Notes: generated from the letters alone by a model not told the origin. DNA of 64,000 nucleotides from an uncultured Collinsella sp. (GCA_900541685.1 UQKM01000004.1:1-64000); one strand, 5' to 3'; shown: positions 18,332 through 26,254, numbered from the stretch's first letter. Numbers and translations: made by a program.

Positions 18332-19077
18332 GCCCCGCTTCCCGTAATTACCTCGACGACAGTGAGTAGAACGATCTTGAGATCCGTGATGACGCCGCGC
18401 TTGGCTATGTACTCAAGGTCGCGCTGGACCATTCCGTCGAAACCCGTTGAATTGCGGTCGGTCACCTGCCACCAGCCGGTGATGCCGGGCTTGACGGCCA
18501 GACGCTGCAGGTCGAATTCTGTGTACTCGGCCACCTCGTTAGGCAGCGGCGGGCGCGGGCCCACGACGGACATCTGCCCCAGGAACACGTTGACGAACTG
18601 CGGAAACTCGTCGATGGAATGCTTGCGGATGAACCTGCCGATCTTGGTGACGCGGGGGTCCTCCCTCATCTTGAACATGGCGCCGGCGATCTCGTTCTGC
18701 CCCTTGAGCTCGGCGAGGCGCTCGTCGGCGTCCCTGTACATGCTGCGGAACTTCCACATGCGGAAGGTGGACAGGCTGCCGTCGCGGTGGGTCTGGCCCA
18801 CGCGAATTTGACTGTAGAACGGGTTGCCCTCGCTCTCCAGGCGGATTGCCGCGGCAAGCACCAGACTCGGCACGGCAATGACGGCCAGCACGCAGCCGCT
18901 GAACACGATGTCGAACGCGCGCTTGACGGCACGGTAGGCCAGGCGCGAGTTGTCCCAGTCCATGATGGATTGCACAGCCTTATATCGACCGGTGCATTCA
19001 CGCTGGTCCATAGCCTGAGCAATCAGCGCTGCCCCCGCGGGCGCATTGCTCTCTGTCACTTCTTTATTAGCAGCCAC
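18325..19077 (-). CDS. Undecaprenyl-phosphate sugar phosphotransferase (monotopic PGT), 250 aa
   Basis: A small monotopic phosphoglycosyl transferase of the WcaJ/WbaP/PglC superfamily (PF02397): one re-entrant hydrophobic segment (FSGCVLAVIAVPSLVLAAAIRLESEGNPFYSQIRVG), FRMWKFRSM, then the catalytic core RFIRKHSIDEFPQFVNVFLGQMSVVGPRPPLP and PGITGWWQV. It loads the first sugar phosphate onto undecaprenyl phosphate and so commits the pathway. GTG start; ribosome-binding site weak. It is the first enzyme gene after loaP and the leader hairpin, the expected order for a LoaP-controlled locus. Confidence 0.92.
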   Translation of the reverse strand: MAANKEVTESNAPAGAALIAQAMDQRECTGRYKAVQSIMDWDNSRLAYRAVKRAFDIVFSGCVLAVIAVPSLVLAAAIRLESEGNPFYSQIRVGQTHRDGSLSTFRMWKFRSMYRDADERLAELKGQNEIAGAMFKMREDPRVTKIGRFIRKHSIDEFPQFVNVFLGQMSVVGPRPPLPNEVAEYTEFDLQRLAVKPGITGWWQVTDRNSTGFDGMVQRDLEYIAKRGVITDLKIVLLTVVEVITGSGAC

Positions 19078-19089
19078 AATAAAACTTAC

Positions 19090-19115
19090 GTTCCTGTCCC
19101 CAGGAACCCCCCCCC
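19090..19115 (-). promoter_or_regulatory. Leader hairpin with GNRA-type loop beside a 9-G tract
   Basis: In the 83-base gap between loaP and the phosphotransferase gene, the minus strand reads nine G, then GTTCCTG-GGGA-CAGGAAC: a 7-bp stem closed by GGGA, a GNRA-type tetraloop. LoaP proteins are known to act with an RNA hairpin in the leader of their target operon; this hairpin is in the right place. The role is inferred. Confidence 0.55.
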
Positions 19116-19160
19116 ATCTATGAATCCAAAATCAAGTAATTTGCTAGTGCAACGTCTCCC

Positions 19161-19751
19161 TTACGTTTTGCTGGGCACGTCGAGCGGCAGCAGCTCCCTA
19201 AATGCGGAGTCGCCTTCGCCCACGTCTACCAGGCACCAGCGCTTATGACGGTCGATCTTCTTTACACGGGCTTCTTGCCCCACCAAGGGCCCCTGCTCTA
19301 TGTGCAACACGCCGTCTTCTATGCGGGCGACGCTGTTGCGCACCACGCCGTCGTCGTCCAGCACGCTGCGGTACCAGTCCTGCGCGTCATCCGGCATGGG
19401 CATGTACGCCCGCTCCCTACTGCCGGCGATGCGACAGCCAAAGCTCAACTGGGCCAAAGCCCTATCGAGCGCGGCGGCATCGTGCGTAGCGACGAAAAAA
19501 TATTCCTTGTACATAGGTTTGGTTTGGAGCGACCATGCGCCGTCCCGCTTAAACCAGAACTCCTTTTGCATCACAAAAGCGTCCTGCATCAACTCGTGCG
19601 GGATAATGCAGCGGACCTTTTCACAGGTCTCGCGCTCTTTTCCATGGGGGGTGTGAACCAGATACCAGCGGACGCGGCCGTGCTGGCTGTTGGTGGTGGC
19701 GCCATTAAATGCGCCCGGCAGCTGCTCTTGGCGCCGTGTCGTCTGTTCCAT
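19161..19751 (-). CDS. loaP: NusG-like antiterminator of the LoaP/UpxY kind, 196 aa
   Basis: After an unstructured 25-residue tail, the protein carries a NusG N-terminal domain (RWYLVHTPHGKERETCEKVRCIIP ... MYKEYFFVATHDAAALDRAL) and a C-terminal KOW domain (VRNSVARIEDGVLHIEQGPLVGQEARVKKIDRHKRWCLVDVG). Specialised NusG paralogs at the head of polysaccharide operons (LoaP in Gram-positives, RfaH, UpxY in Bacteroides) let RNA polymerase read through long operons. It is the first gene of the capsule locus, and ATG at 19751 follows GAGGGGGG. NusG itself is encoded elsewhere, since this copy is divergent. Confidence 0.85.
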   Translation of the reverse strand: MEQTTRRQEQLPGAFNGATTNSQHGRVRWYLVHTPHGKERETCEKVRCIIPHELMQDAFVMQKEFWFKRDGAWSLQTKPMYKEYFFVATHDAAALDRALAQLSFGCRIAGSRERAYMPMPDDAQDWYRSVLDDDGVVRNSVARIEDGVLHIEQGPLVGQEARVKKIDRHKRWCLVDVGEGDSAFRELLPLDVPSKT

Positions 19752-19843
19752 GTTCTCGCCCCCCTCTTTTGGCTTTGCGATGCACGCAAATGCAGGGGCG
19801 TTTAGAACAGGCTTCTCGCTCGCAGCTAGGCGCAGTCGCAAAA

Positions 19844-19965
19844 GTACAGGTTTTTGTATCTTTCGACAGATGACATTATACGAGCAATCAATCAGCGTTT
19901 GCCCAGATTACGCAAAATGTACTGCTAGTAGGTACATCTCCATACCCCTCTACAAAAACCTGTAC
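19844..19965. promoter_or_regulatory. Capsule promoter enclosed by 15-bp inverted repeats (candidate inverton)
   Basis: The 15-mer GTACAGGTTTTTGTA at 19844-19858 recurs, perfectly inverted, at 19951-19965. Between them, facing loaP, lies a consensus -10 TATAAT (plus coordinates 19875-19880). The -35 is weak. The repeat arms are flanked by A-rich sequence on both sides. This is the layout of phase-variable invertible promoters of capsule loci. See findings. Confidence 0.6.
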
Positions 19966-19976
19966 CTTTTTGTGCA

Positions 19977-20006
19977 ACAAAAAAAGCCGCTCAACCAGCG
20001 GCTTTT
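19977..20006 (-). terminator. Terminator 2 downstream of thrS
   Basis: AAGCCGCT paired with AGCGGCTT, followed on the minus strand by TTTTTTT. It stands behind a first terminator, so thrS transcripts are doubly blocked before the capsule promoter. Confidence 0.88.
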
Positions 20007-20020
20007 CTTATTTTGGTAAG

Positions 20021-20055
20021 AAAAAAGGCGACCGCCCTTTGTGGACGGTCGCCTT
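20021..20055 (-). terminator. Terminator 1 downstream of thrS
   Basis: GGCGACCG stem with CGGTCGCC, an 11-base loop and TTTTTTCTT on the minus strand, 24 bases after the thrS stop. Confidence 0.9.
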
Positions 20056-20078
20056 TGTAAATTGTTGTGAAGCTTACC

Positions 20079-21842
20079 TTAGGCGCGGGTCTTGATCTCC
20101 TCGGTCACCTTGGCAACAAACTCGTCGACGCTCATCTGAACGGTCTCGTTGGAGCGATCGCGGACGGAGATGTTGCCGGCCTCGACCTCCTTCTCGCCCA
20201 GGATGAGCATGTAGGGCACGCGGTCGATGCTGCGGGCCTCGCGGATCTTGTAGCCAATCTTCTCATCGCGGTCGTCGCAGACCACGCGAATGCCGGCCTC
20301 CTCCAGCTTGGCGCACACCTCGTGCGCGTAGTCGCGGCTCTTCTCGGAGACGGGAAGTGCCTTGACCTGCACGGGAGCCAGCCAGGTGGGGAACTTGCCC
20401 GCAAAGTGCTCAATCAGAATGCCGATGAAGCGCTCGATGGAGCCAAAGCATACGCGGTGCAGCATGATGGGGCGCTTCTTGGTGCCGTCGGCGTCCACGT
20501 ACTCCAGATCAAAGTTGAGCGGCATCTGGAAGTCGAGCTGCACGGTACCGCACTGCCAGGTGCGGCCGAGCGAGTCCTCCAGATGGAAGTCGATCTTGGG
20601 GCCGTAGAAGGCGCCGTCGCCCTCGTTGACCTCGTAGTCCATGCCCAGCTTCTCCAGAGCGGTGCGCAGGCCCTCCTCGGCGCGAGCCCAGTCCTCGTCA
20701 GAACCCATGGAGTCCTCGGGGCGGGTGGAAAGCTCAACGTGGTACTTAAACCCAAACTTCTGGTACACGGAGTCGATGAGGTTGACCACGCCCACGATCT
20801 CGTCGGTCAGCTGGTCAGGACGCACAAACAGGTGGGCATCGTCCTGGTTAAAGCAGCGCACGCGGAACAGGCCGTGCAGGGCGCCGCGCAGCTCGTGGCG
20901 GTGCACCAGGCCAATCTCGCCGGCGCGGATGGGCAGCTCGCGGTAGGAGTGCGGCCTGGAGGCGTACACCAGCACGCCGCCCGGGCAGTTCATGGGCTTA
21001 ATGCAGTACTCTTCGTCGTCGATGACGGTGGAGTACATGTTGTCCTTGTAGTGGTCCCAGTGGCCAGAGGTCTTCCACAGCTGCTTGTTCATGATGAGCG
21101 GCGTGGAAATCTCCACGTAGCCGGCCTTGTGGTGGATCTCGCGCCAGTAGTCCAGCAGCGTGTTCTTAAGGATCATGCCGTTGGGCAGGAAGAACGGGAA
21201 GCCGGGGGCCTCGTCGCGCATCATAAAGAGGTCCATCTCGCGGCCGATCTTGCGGTGGTCGCGCTTCTTGGCCTCCTCCAGCATGTGCATGTGCTCATCG
21301 AGCTCTTCCTTGGTGGCAAAGGCGACGCCGTTGATGCGGGTGAGCATCTTGTTATCCTTGTCGCCCTTCCAGTAGGCGCCCGAGACGCCGGTGAGCTTAA
21401 AGGCCTTGAGGGCCTTGGTGTAGCAGATGTGGGGGCCGACACACATGTCGATGTAGTCGCCCTGCTGGTAGAAGGTAATGCGGGCGTCGTCGTCCAGGTC
21501 GCCGATGTGCTCGACCTTGTACTTCTCGCCGCGCTCCTCCATAAGGGCGATGGCCTCGGCGCGGGGCTTCTCATACACGGAAAACTTGAGGTTCTCCTTG
21601 ACGATCTTTTTCATCTCGGCCTCGATCGCGGGGAAGTCGTCCTCGCTGATCTTGACGCCCTCGGGCAGATCGACGTCGTAGTAGAAGCCATTGTCGGTCG
21701 CGGGGCCGTAGGCAAAGTCGGCCTCGGGGTACAGGCGCTTGATGGCCTGCGCCATGATGTGCGCGGCGGAGTGGCGGATGACGTGCGTGACCTCGTCCTG
21801 CGGGAGCTCGGCCACCGAACCGTCATTGTAGAGTGCCTTCAT
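20079..21842 (-). CDS. thrS: Threonyl-tRNA synthetase lacking the TGS domain
   Basis: 587 residues against about 640 in E. coli. The protein begins only about 20 residues before the editing domain (HSAAHIMAQAIKRLYPEADFAYGP), so the N-terminal TGS (N1) domain is absent while the N2 editing domain, the class II catalytic core and the anticodon-binding domain are present. Zinc and catalytic landmarks are seen: CIKPMNCPGG, RHELRGALHGLFRVRCFNQDDAH, GEGD/GAFYGPKIDFH and HRVCFGSIERF. It charges tRNA-Thr. ATG at 21842 follows AGGAG; upstream in-frame sequence contains the promoter, so it is not coding. Single-gene transcript with its own promoter and double terminator. Confidence 0.95.
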   Translation of the reverse strand: MKALYNDGSVAELPQDEVTHVIRHSAAHIMAQAIKRLYPEADFAYGPATDNGFYYDVDLPEGVKISEDDFPAIEAEMKKIVKENLKFSVYEKPRAEAIALMEERGEKYKVEHIGDLDDDARITFYQQGDYIDMCVGPHICYTKALKAFKLTGVSGAYWKGDKDNKMLTRINGVAFATKEELDEHMHMLEEAKKRDHRKIGREMDLFMMRDEAPGFPFFLPNGMILKNTLLDYWREIHHKAGYVEISTPLIMNKQLWKTSGHWDHYKDNMYSTVIDDEEYCIKPMNCPGGVLVYASRPHSYRELPIRAGEIGLVHRHELRGALHGLFRVRCFNQDDAHLFVRPDQLTDEIVGVVNLIDSVYQKFGFKYHVELSTRPEDSMGSDEDWARAEEGLRTALEKLGMDYEVNEGDGAFYGPKIDFHLEDSLGRTWQCGTVQLDFQMPLNFDLEYVDADGTKKRPIMLHRVCFGSIERFIGILIEHFAGKFPTWLAPVQVKALPVSEKSRDYAHEVCAKLEEAGIRVVCDDRDEKIGYKIREARSIDRVPYMLILGEKEVEAGNISVRDRSNETVQMSVDEFVAKVTEEIKTRA

Positions 21843-21912
21843 GGGTATGTTATCTCCTCTCGGATGCCTGATGCAAGTGCGTGCGATGCGCTCGGCGTTT
21901 TTGACTTGCATC

Positions 21913-21940
21913 ATTATAGGCAGGTTGCCTTGGTATACAA
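21913..21940 (-). promoter_or_regulatory. thrS promoter
   Basis: On the minus strand TTGTAT, 16-base spacer, TATAAT (perfect -10 at plus 21913-21918). The start of transcription would be about 65 bases before the thrS ATG; no T-box sequence is visible in that leader. Confidence 0.7.
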
Positions 21941-21941
21941 G

Positions 21942-21972
21942 CGCCCGCCGCACCTTAATGGCACGGCGGGCG
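21942..21972 (-). terminator. Hairpin ending the zinc-ribbon gene's transcript
   Basis: CGCCCGCCG paired with CGGCGGGCG around a 13-base loop. No T-run on the minus strand; ATTTTCT follows on the plus strand. It probably separates the zinc-ribbon gene from thrS. Confidence 0.5.
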
Positions 21973-22081
21973 ATTTTCTACGCATGCTTCATCGTGTGGG
22001 GCGGCGCGGGGCGCGTGGCGGCCGTGGGATGCGCGGGGTGCGCGGAGCCCGTGGCTTGCGGCCGGCCCGGCGATGGATGCG

Positions 22082-22513
22082 TTACTGGATGCGAGTTCGG
22101 CAGTAGGGGCAGACCTTCCAGTGCGCATCGAGCGGGCGATGGCAGCTGGGGCATACGTTGCGAACCTGGGTATCGCACACCGGACAGACCACAAAGTCCT
22201 TCTCGATGGGCGCGCCGCACTGCGGGCAGGTGCCGTACTGGGCAAGTTGGCGCTCGCGCAGGGCCATGTCCAGCTCCTGCTCCTCGCGGTCGGACGCGTA
22301 GGAGTGCGGGCGCAGGACCAGATAGGCAATGAGGCCTACAAACGGGATGAGAGCGATGATGCCCCATGCCACGTAGGCGCTGGCGCCGCGGCGGCGAGCG
22401 TCGATGAACACATAGACGACCGACAGCACATACAGGGCGATGATAAAGCCAACGAAGGCATAGACGACGCCCATAAGCTGCGGCGACATGAGCTCGGAGA
22501 TGTACTTGGACAT
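22082..22513 (-). CDS. Membrane protein with C-terminal double zinc ribbon, 143 aa
   Basis: Two hydrophobic segments at the N terminus (MGVVYAFVGFIIALYVLSVVYVFI and YVAWGIIALIPFVGLIAYLVL) resemble the phospholipase-D-nuclease N-terminal membrane module. A charged linker is followed by four CxxC knuckles: CPQCGAPIEKDFVVCPVC and CPSCHRPLDAHWKVCPYC, i.e. two rubredoxin-like zinc ribbons on the cytoplasmic side. Such proteins are common in Actinobacteria and Firmicutes; their function is not established. ATG at 22513 has AAAGG upstream. Transcribed away from the repeat array and the oxidoreductase operon. Confidence 0.8.
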   Translation of the reverse strand: MSKYISELMSPQLMGVVYAFVGFIIALYVLSVVYVFIDARRRGASAYVAWGIIALIPFVGLIAYLVLRPHSYASDREEQELDMALRERQLAQYGTCPQCGAPIEKDFVVCPVCDTQVRNVCPSCHRPLDAHWKVCPYCRTRIQ

Positions 22514-22613
22514 TACGGGTACCTTTCGGGATATTAACAGTCCGGTCAAGTTTACCACGGGGTTTGTTTATATGGGACCACGGCCAGGGGCGGGGCTGGT
22601 GCGGACACAAACA

Positions 22614-22828
22614 TCTCAATCTGTAACAGGTGGGAGCGGAATACGGTCCTGGATGTTACAGATCGAAACACAGGGGTTCCTCCCCGACTTCAATCTCGAT
22701 CTGTAACATCTTGGGCCCCAAAACCCCTCTTACTGTTACAGATCGAGACATTCAAAATCCGCCGGAAGGTTTGTCTTGATCTGTAACATCTAGAACCCAA
22801 ATCATCAGTTAACTGTTACAGATCGAGA
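22614..22828. repeat. Array of six alternating 15-bp repeats with five unique 25-bp spacers
   Basis: The 15-mer TGTTACAGATCGAGA (with up to two changes per copy) occurs at 22654, 22734 and 22814, and its reverse complement at 22614, 22694 and 22774. Starts are exactly 40 bp apart throughout, so every spacer is exactly 25 bp and all five spacers differ in sequence. The array lies in the divergent gap between the zinc-ribbon gene and the GlpA-like gene. No cas gene is in the window. See findings. Confidence 0.85.
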
Positions 22829-22966
22829 CGAAAGGTTGCCGTAGTTGTCGGCGGACGAGGTTGTCGACGTTGCCGCGTCTCCCCTCTCCTGCCGTTGGCG
22901 GGTGTTGCGGGGCTGTTCGCCGCATTGCCGCCGCGCTGGGGATGCGCAGACCGTAGGATAGTCCTA

Positions 22967-22981
22967 TTGACATCCTGTCAA
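22967..22981. promoter_or_regulatory. Palindromic operator candidate before the GlpA-like operon
   Basis: TTGACA-TCC-TGTCAA, a perfect 6-3-6 palindrome, ends 17 bases before the GTG start and overlaps the expected promoter or transcript start. A repressor site is the simplest reading. Confidence 0.5.
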
Positions 22982-22998
22982 CTTGTCTGGGAGGCACC

Positions 22999-24459
22999 GT
23001 GGCAGAAACGTTTGATATCGCAATTGTGGGCGCGGGCATTACCGGGTGTGCCATCGCGCGGCAGCTCGCGCGATTTGACCTGTCCATTTGCGTGGTCGAG
23101 GCGGCCAACGATATCGCGCTGGGCGCGTCGAAGGCCAACGGCGGCCTGGTGCACGCCGGCTACGATCCGGCACCGGGCACGGTTAAGGCGCAGGTCAACG
23201 CCCGTGGCTGCAAGTTGTACGGTACGTGGGCGCAGGAGCTGGGCTTTCTGTTCTGCCGCACCGGGTCGATGGTGTTGGGCTTTAACGACGAGGACCGCGC
23301 ACAGCTGGAGAAGCTGCGCAGCAACGGCCTGGCGAACGGCGTGCCCGAGCTGTCGATTATCGGCCCCGAGCGCATCCGCGAGCTGGAACCGCGCGCGAGT
23401 GCCGATGCAACGTGCGCGTTGTGGTGCCCATCGACTGGGTTTGTCGACCCGTTTGAGGTTGCCATCGCCGCACTGGAGAACGCCGTGGCCAACGGGGTGA
23501 CGTTTATGCGCTCCGCACCGGTGGAGGCGATTGAAATCGCGGGCTCGGGCGACGACGTGCGCTTTACGTTGGCGACGCCCGCCGGAGACGTGCGCTGCCG
23601 CTACCTGATCAACGCCGCGGGCAACGGCGCCGCGAACATCTCGCATATGGCGGGCGCCGAGGAGTTCCAGATGGTATGGCGCCAGGGCAACATCGTGGTG
23701 CTGGACAAGGAACCGCGCACGCTCATGCCGCTCTACCCGGTGCCGACGCCGATATCGAAGGGCGTTATCGTCACGGGCACCGTGCACGGCAACACCGTGA
23801 TCACCGCCACGGCCGCCGTGCGCGAGCCGGGCGACACGCAGACCTATGCGAGCGATGTGAACGCGCTGCTGACCGGCGCGCGCAAGCTGGTGCCCGACCT
23901 GGACACGCGCCGCGTGGTGCGCGCGTTTGCCGGCGGGCGCCCGGTCATTCAGGGAACGAACGACTTCTTTATTGGACAGTCGGCCGTGGTGCCGGGGCTG
24001 TTCCAGGCGGCGGGCATTCAGTCGCCAGGCGTCGCGAGCGCGCCGGCCATTGCCGAGCGCATGGTGCAGGTGTTGCGCAACGCCGGCGTGCCTCTGCGCG
24101 AACGCGCCGATTGGGACCCGATCCGCCACGCGCCGGACGACTTTGACCGCGAGACGCTTGCGCGCAAGGAAGAGCTCATTAAGTCCGACCCCGCGTGGGG
24201 GCAGATCGTCTGCCGCTGCGAGACGGTGCCCGAGGCCGAGATAGTGGCCGCGATCCGACGCCACCCGGGAGCGGTTTCGGTCGAGGGCGTCAAGCGCCGC
24301 TGCCGAGCCGGCATGGGTCGGTGCCAAAGCGGCTTTTGCCAGAGCCGCGTGGTGGCGATCCTGGCGCGCGAGCTGGGCTGCGACCCCAGCGAAGTGCTGT
24401 TGGAAGATGCCGGATCTTGGTTGGTCGAGGGACCGCTGAAGGGGGGTGCGCTAGGATGA
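22999..24459 (+). CDS. GlpA-type FAD-dependent dehydrogenase with BFD-like [2Fe-2S] domain, 486 aa
   Basis: N-terminal dinucleotide-binding fold (FDIAIVGAGITGCAIARQLARF) and DAO-family FAD domain, then a C-terminal BFD-like Fe-S domain with CRCETVPEAEI and the second Cys pair in CRAGMGRCQSGFC. This architecture is that of the anaerobic glycerol-3-phosphate dehydrogenase A subunit and its Firmicutes relatives. It is the first gene of a three-gene operon with a second flavoprotein and a DUF1667 protein, a set commonly annotated as GlpA/GlpB/GlpC-like. Glycerol 3-phosphate is a probable but unproven substrate; no glycerol kinase is nearby. GTG start with GGGAGG. Confidence 0.85.
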   Translation: MAETFDIAIVGAGITGCAIARQLARFDLSICVVEAANDIALGASKANGGLVHAGYDPAPGTVKAQVNARGCKLYGTWAQELGFLFCRTGSMVLGFNDEDRAQLEKLRSNGLANGVPELSIIGPERIRELEPRASADATCALWCPSTGFVDPFEVAIAALENAVANGVTFMRSAPVEAIEIAGSGDDVRFTLATPAGDVRCRYLINAAGNGAANISHMAGAEEFQMVWRQGNIVVLDKEPRTLMPLYPVPTPISKGVIVTGTVHGNTVITATAAVREPGDTQTYASDVNALLTGARKLVPDLDTRRVVRAFAGGRPVIQGTNDFFIGQSAVVPGLFQAAGIQSPGVASAPAIAERMVQVLRNAGVPLRERADWDPIRHAPDDFDRETLARKEELIKSDPAWGQIVCRCETVPEAEIVAAIRRHPGAVSVEGVKRRCRAGMGRCQSGFCQSRVVAILARELGCDPSEVLLEDAGSWLVEGPLKGGALG

Positions 24460-25850
24460 CGGAAATCAAATCAAGCGCGATTGATTACGGTGTCGTAGAA
24501 GCCGTACAAACGCAAGCCTTCGACGTGGTCGTTATCGGCGGCGGACCTGCCGGCATGGCGGCCGCGCTGGCCGCGCATAAGGCAGGCGCACGCGTCGCCA
24601 TCGTGGAGCGCGAGCAACACCTGGGCGGCATCCTCCGCCAGTGCATCCACCCCGGCTTTGGCCTGTCGCACTTTAAACAGGAGCTCACCGGCCCCGAGTA
24701 CGCGCAGCGCTTTATCGACCAGGTGCACGCAACCGACATTGCGCTGTTCCTCAACAGCATGGTGATTGGGATTGATTCAGGCGAGGGCGCGGACGCAGCC
24801 GTGAGCGCGTCGGGCGTGGACGAGGCCCCGGGAGCCACCGCGGTCCATACCGTCACGCTCATGAACCCCGCCGGCATGCTGCAGCTCACCGGGCGCGCGG
24901 TCGTTCTTGCCATGGGTTGCCGTGAGCGCACCCGCAGCGAAATCAAGATCCCCGGTAGCCGTCCCGCCGGCGTGTTTACGGCCGGCTTGGCGCAGAGATA
25001 CATCAATATCGAAAACCTCAAGCCCGGCTCGCGCGCCGTCATTTTGGGCTCGGGCGACATCGGGCTTATCATGGCGCGCCGCTGCACGCTCGAGGGGATT
25101 TCCGTCGAGGGCGTGTACGAGCTCATGCCGTACGCCAACGGACTGCGCCGCAATGTTAAGAACTGTCTGGACGACTTTGGCATTCCGCTGCACCTGTCTA
25201 CCACCGTCACGCGCGTGATCGGGCACGACCGTGTGGAGGCCGTCGAGGCGAGCCAGGTCGACGAGCACCTGGCGCCCATTCCGGGGACCGAGCGCATTGT
25301 TCCGTGCGACACACTGCTACTTTCGGTGGGATTGATTCCCGAGAACGAGCTTTCGGTTGCCGCAGGCGTGGAGCTTGACCCGCGTACGCGCGGCGCCGTG
25401 GTGGACCAGAGCTTGCAGACGGGCGTGCCGGGCATCTTTGCCTGCGGCAACGTGCTGCACGTGCACGACCTGGCCGACAACGTGACGACCGAGTCCGAGC
25501 GCGCCGGTGCAGCCGCGGCGGCGTGGGCGTTGGGCGGCGACGCCGGGGCGAGCGCTTCGGGCACGGGCCGCGAGTTAACGGTCTCCCCTGCCGGCATTGC
25601 GGGCTACGCGCTGCCGGGACGCATTACGGCCGTGGCGCTTACCAAGCTCAACTTCCGCGTGCGCCGACCGGTCGATGCTGCCCGCGTGCGCATTCTTGCT
25701 GGCGGCGAGGAACTGTTCGCCGGCAAGGTCCGCGCGTTCAAACCGAGCGTTATGGAAAGCTTCCCACTGCCGGCAAAGGTGATTCAACGCGCGCTCGACC
25801 TGGGTACCAGCGAAATCGTCCTGTCCGTCGATCCCGTTGAGGAGGCGTAA
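24456..25850 (+). CDS. NAD(P)/FAD-dependent oxidoreductase (partner of the GlpA-like protein), 464 aa
   Basis: A two-dinucleotide-domain flavoprotein: FDVVVIGGGPAGMAAALAAHKAGARVAIVE for FAD at about residue 25, LQLTGRAVVLAMGCRERTR in the middle, SRAVILGSGDIGLIMARR for NAD(P) and GVPGIFACGNVLHVHD near the end (the usual FAD-binding GIFACGN). It begins with the ATGA overlap of the upstream stop codon. The family partner probably passes electrons between the substrate flavoprotein, NAD(P)H and the Fe-S protein. A roughly 70-residue C-terminal extension follows the FAD motif. Confidence 0.85.
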   Translation: MTEIKSSAIDYGVVEAVQTQAFDVVVIGGGPAGMAAALAAHKAGARVAIVEREQHLGGILRQCIHPGFGLSHFKQELTGPEYAQRFIDQVHATDIALFLNSMVIGIDSGEGADAAVSASGVDEAPGATAVHTVTLMNPAGMLQLTGRAVVLAMGCRERTRSEIKIPGSRPAGVFTAGLAQRYINIENLKPGSRAVILGSGDIGLIMARRCTLEGISVEGVYELMPYANGLRRNVKNCLDDFGIPLHLSTTVTRVIGHDRVEAVEASQVDEHLAPIPGTERIVPCDTLLLSVGLIPENELSVAAGVELDPRTRGAVVDQSLQTGVPGIFACGNVLHVHDLADNVTTESERAGAAAAAWALGGDAGASASGTGRELTVSPAGIAGYALPGRITAVALTKLNFRVRRPVDAARVRILAGGEELFAGKVRAFKPSVMESFPLPAKVIQRALDLGTSEIVLSVDPVEEA

Positions 25851-25854
25851 CGTC

Positions 25855-26253
25855 ATGAGCACAAATGCGACCGAAACGCTGCAGTTCAACTGCACCACCT
25901 GCCCGTCCGAGTGCCTCCTGACCGTGGAGGTAGAACGCGGAGCAGACGGCGCCGTGGCAGAGGTGCGCTCCGTAACCGGCAACAACTGCCCACGCGGCGA
26001 CAAGTTCGCACACCAGGAGCTCACCTGCCCCATGCGCGTGCTCACCACCACCGTGGCCGTATCCGACGGCGATGAGGCCCTGCTGCCCGTGCGCACCGCC
26101 GATGCCATCCCGCTGGCACTCCACGCCCAAGCCATGAACCTCATCCGCGGCGTGGTCGTCGAGGCCCCCATCCGCATGGGCGACGTCGTGCTGGAGAATC
26201 TCCTAGACACCAACATCAACCTTATCGCCAGCATGAACATCGACCGAGCCTAA
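25855..26253 (+). CDS. DUF1667 protein, 132 aa
   Basis: Contains the family's cysteines: CTTCPSECLLTVEV (CxxCPxxC) near the N terminus, GNNCPRGDKFAHQEL and TCPMRVLTTTV. The family nearly always accompanies GlpA-like flavoproteins and is thought to carry an Fe-S centre. Four bases after the previous stop, with GGAGG before ATG. Third and last gene of the operon. Confidence 0.88.
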   Translation: MSTNATETLQFNCTTCPSECLLTVEVERGADGAVAEVRSVTGNNCPRGDKFAHQELTCPMRVLTTTVAVSDGDEALLPVRTADAIPLALHAQAMNLIRGVVVEAPIRMGDVVLENLLDTNINLIASMNIDRA

Positions 26254-26254
26254 G

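Noticed and set aside
22614..22828. A classical CRISPR array
   Set aside because: Repeats are only 15 bp, they alternate in orientation and no cas gene is near. I therefore list it as a new repeat array, not as CRISPR.
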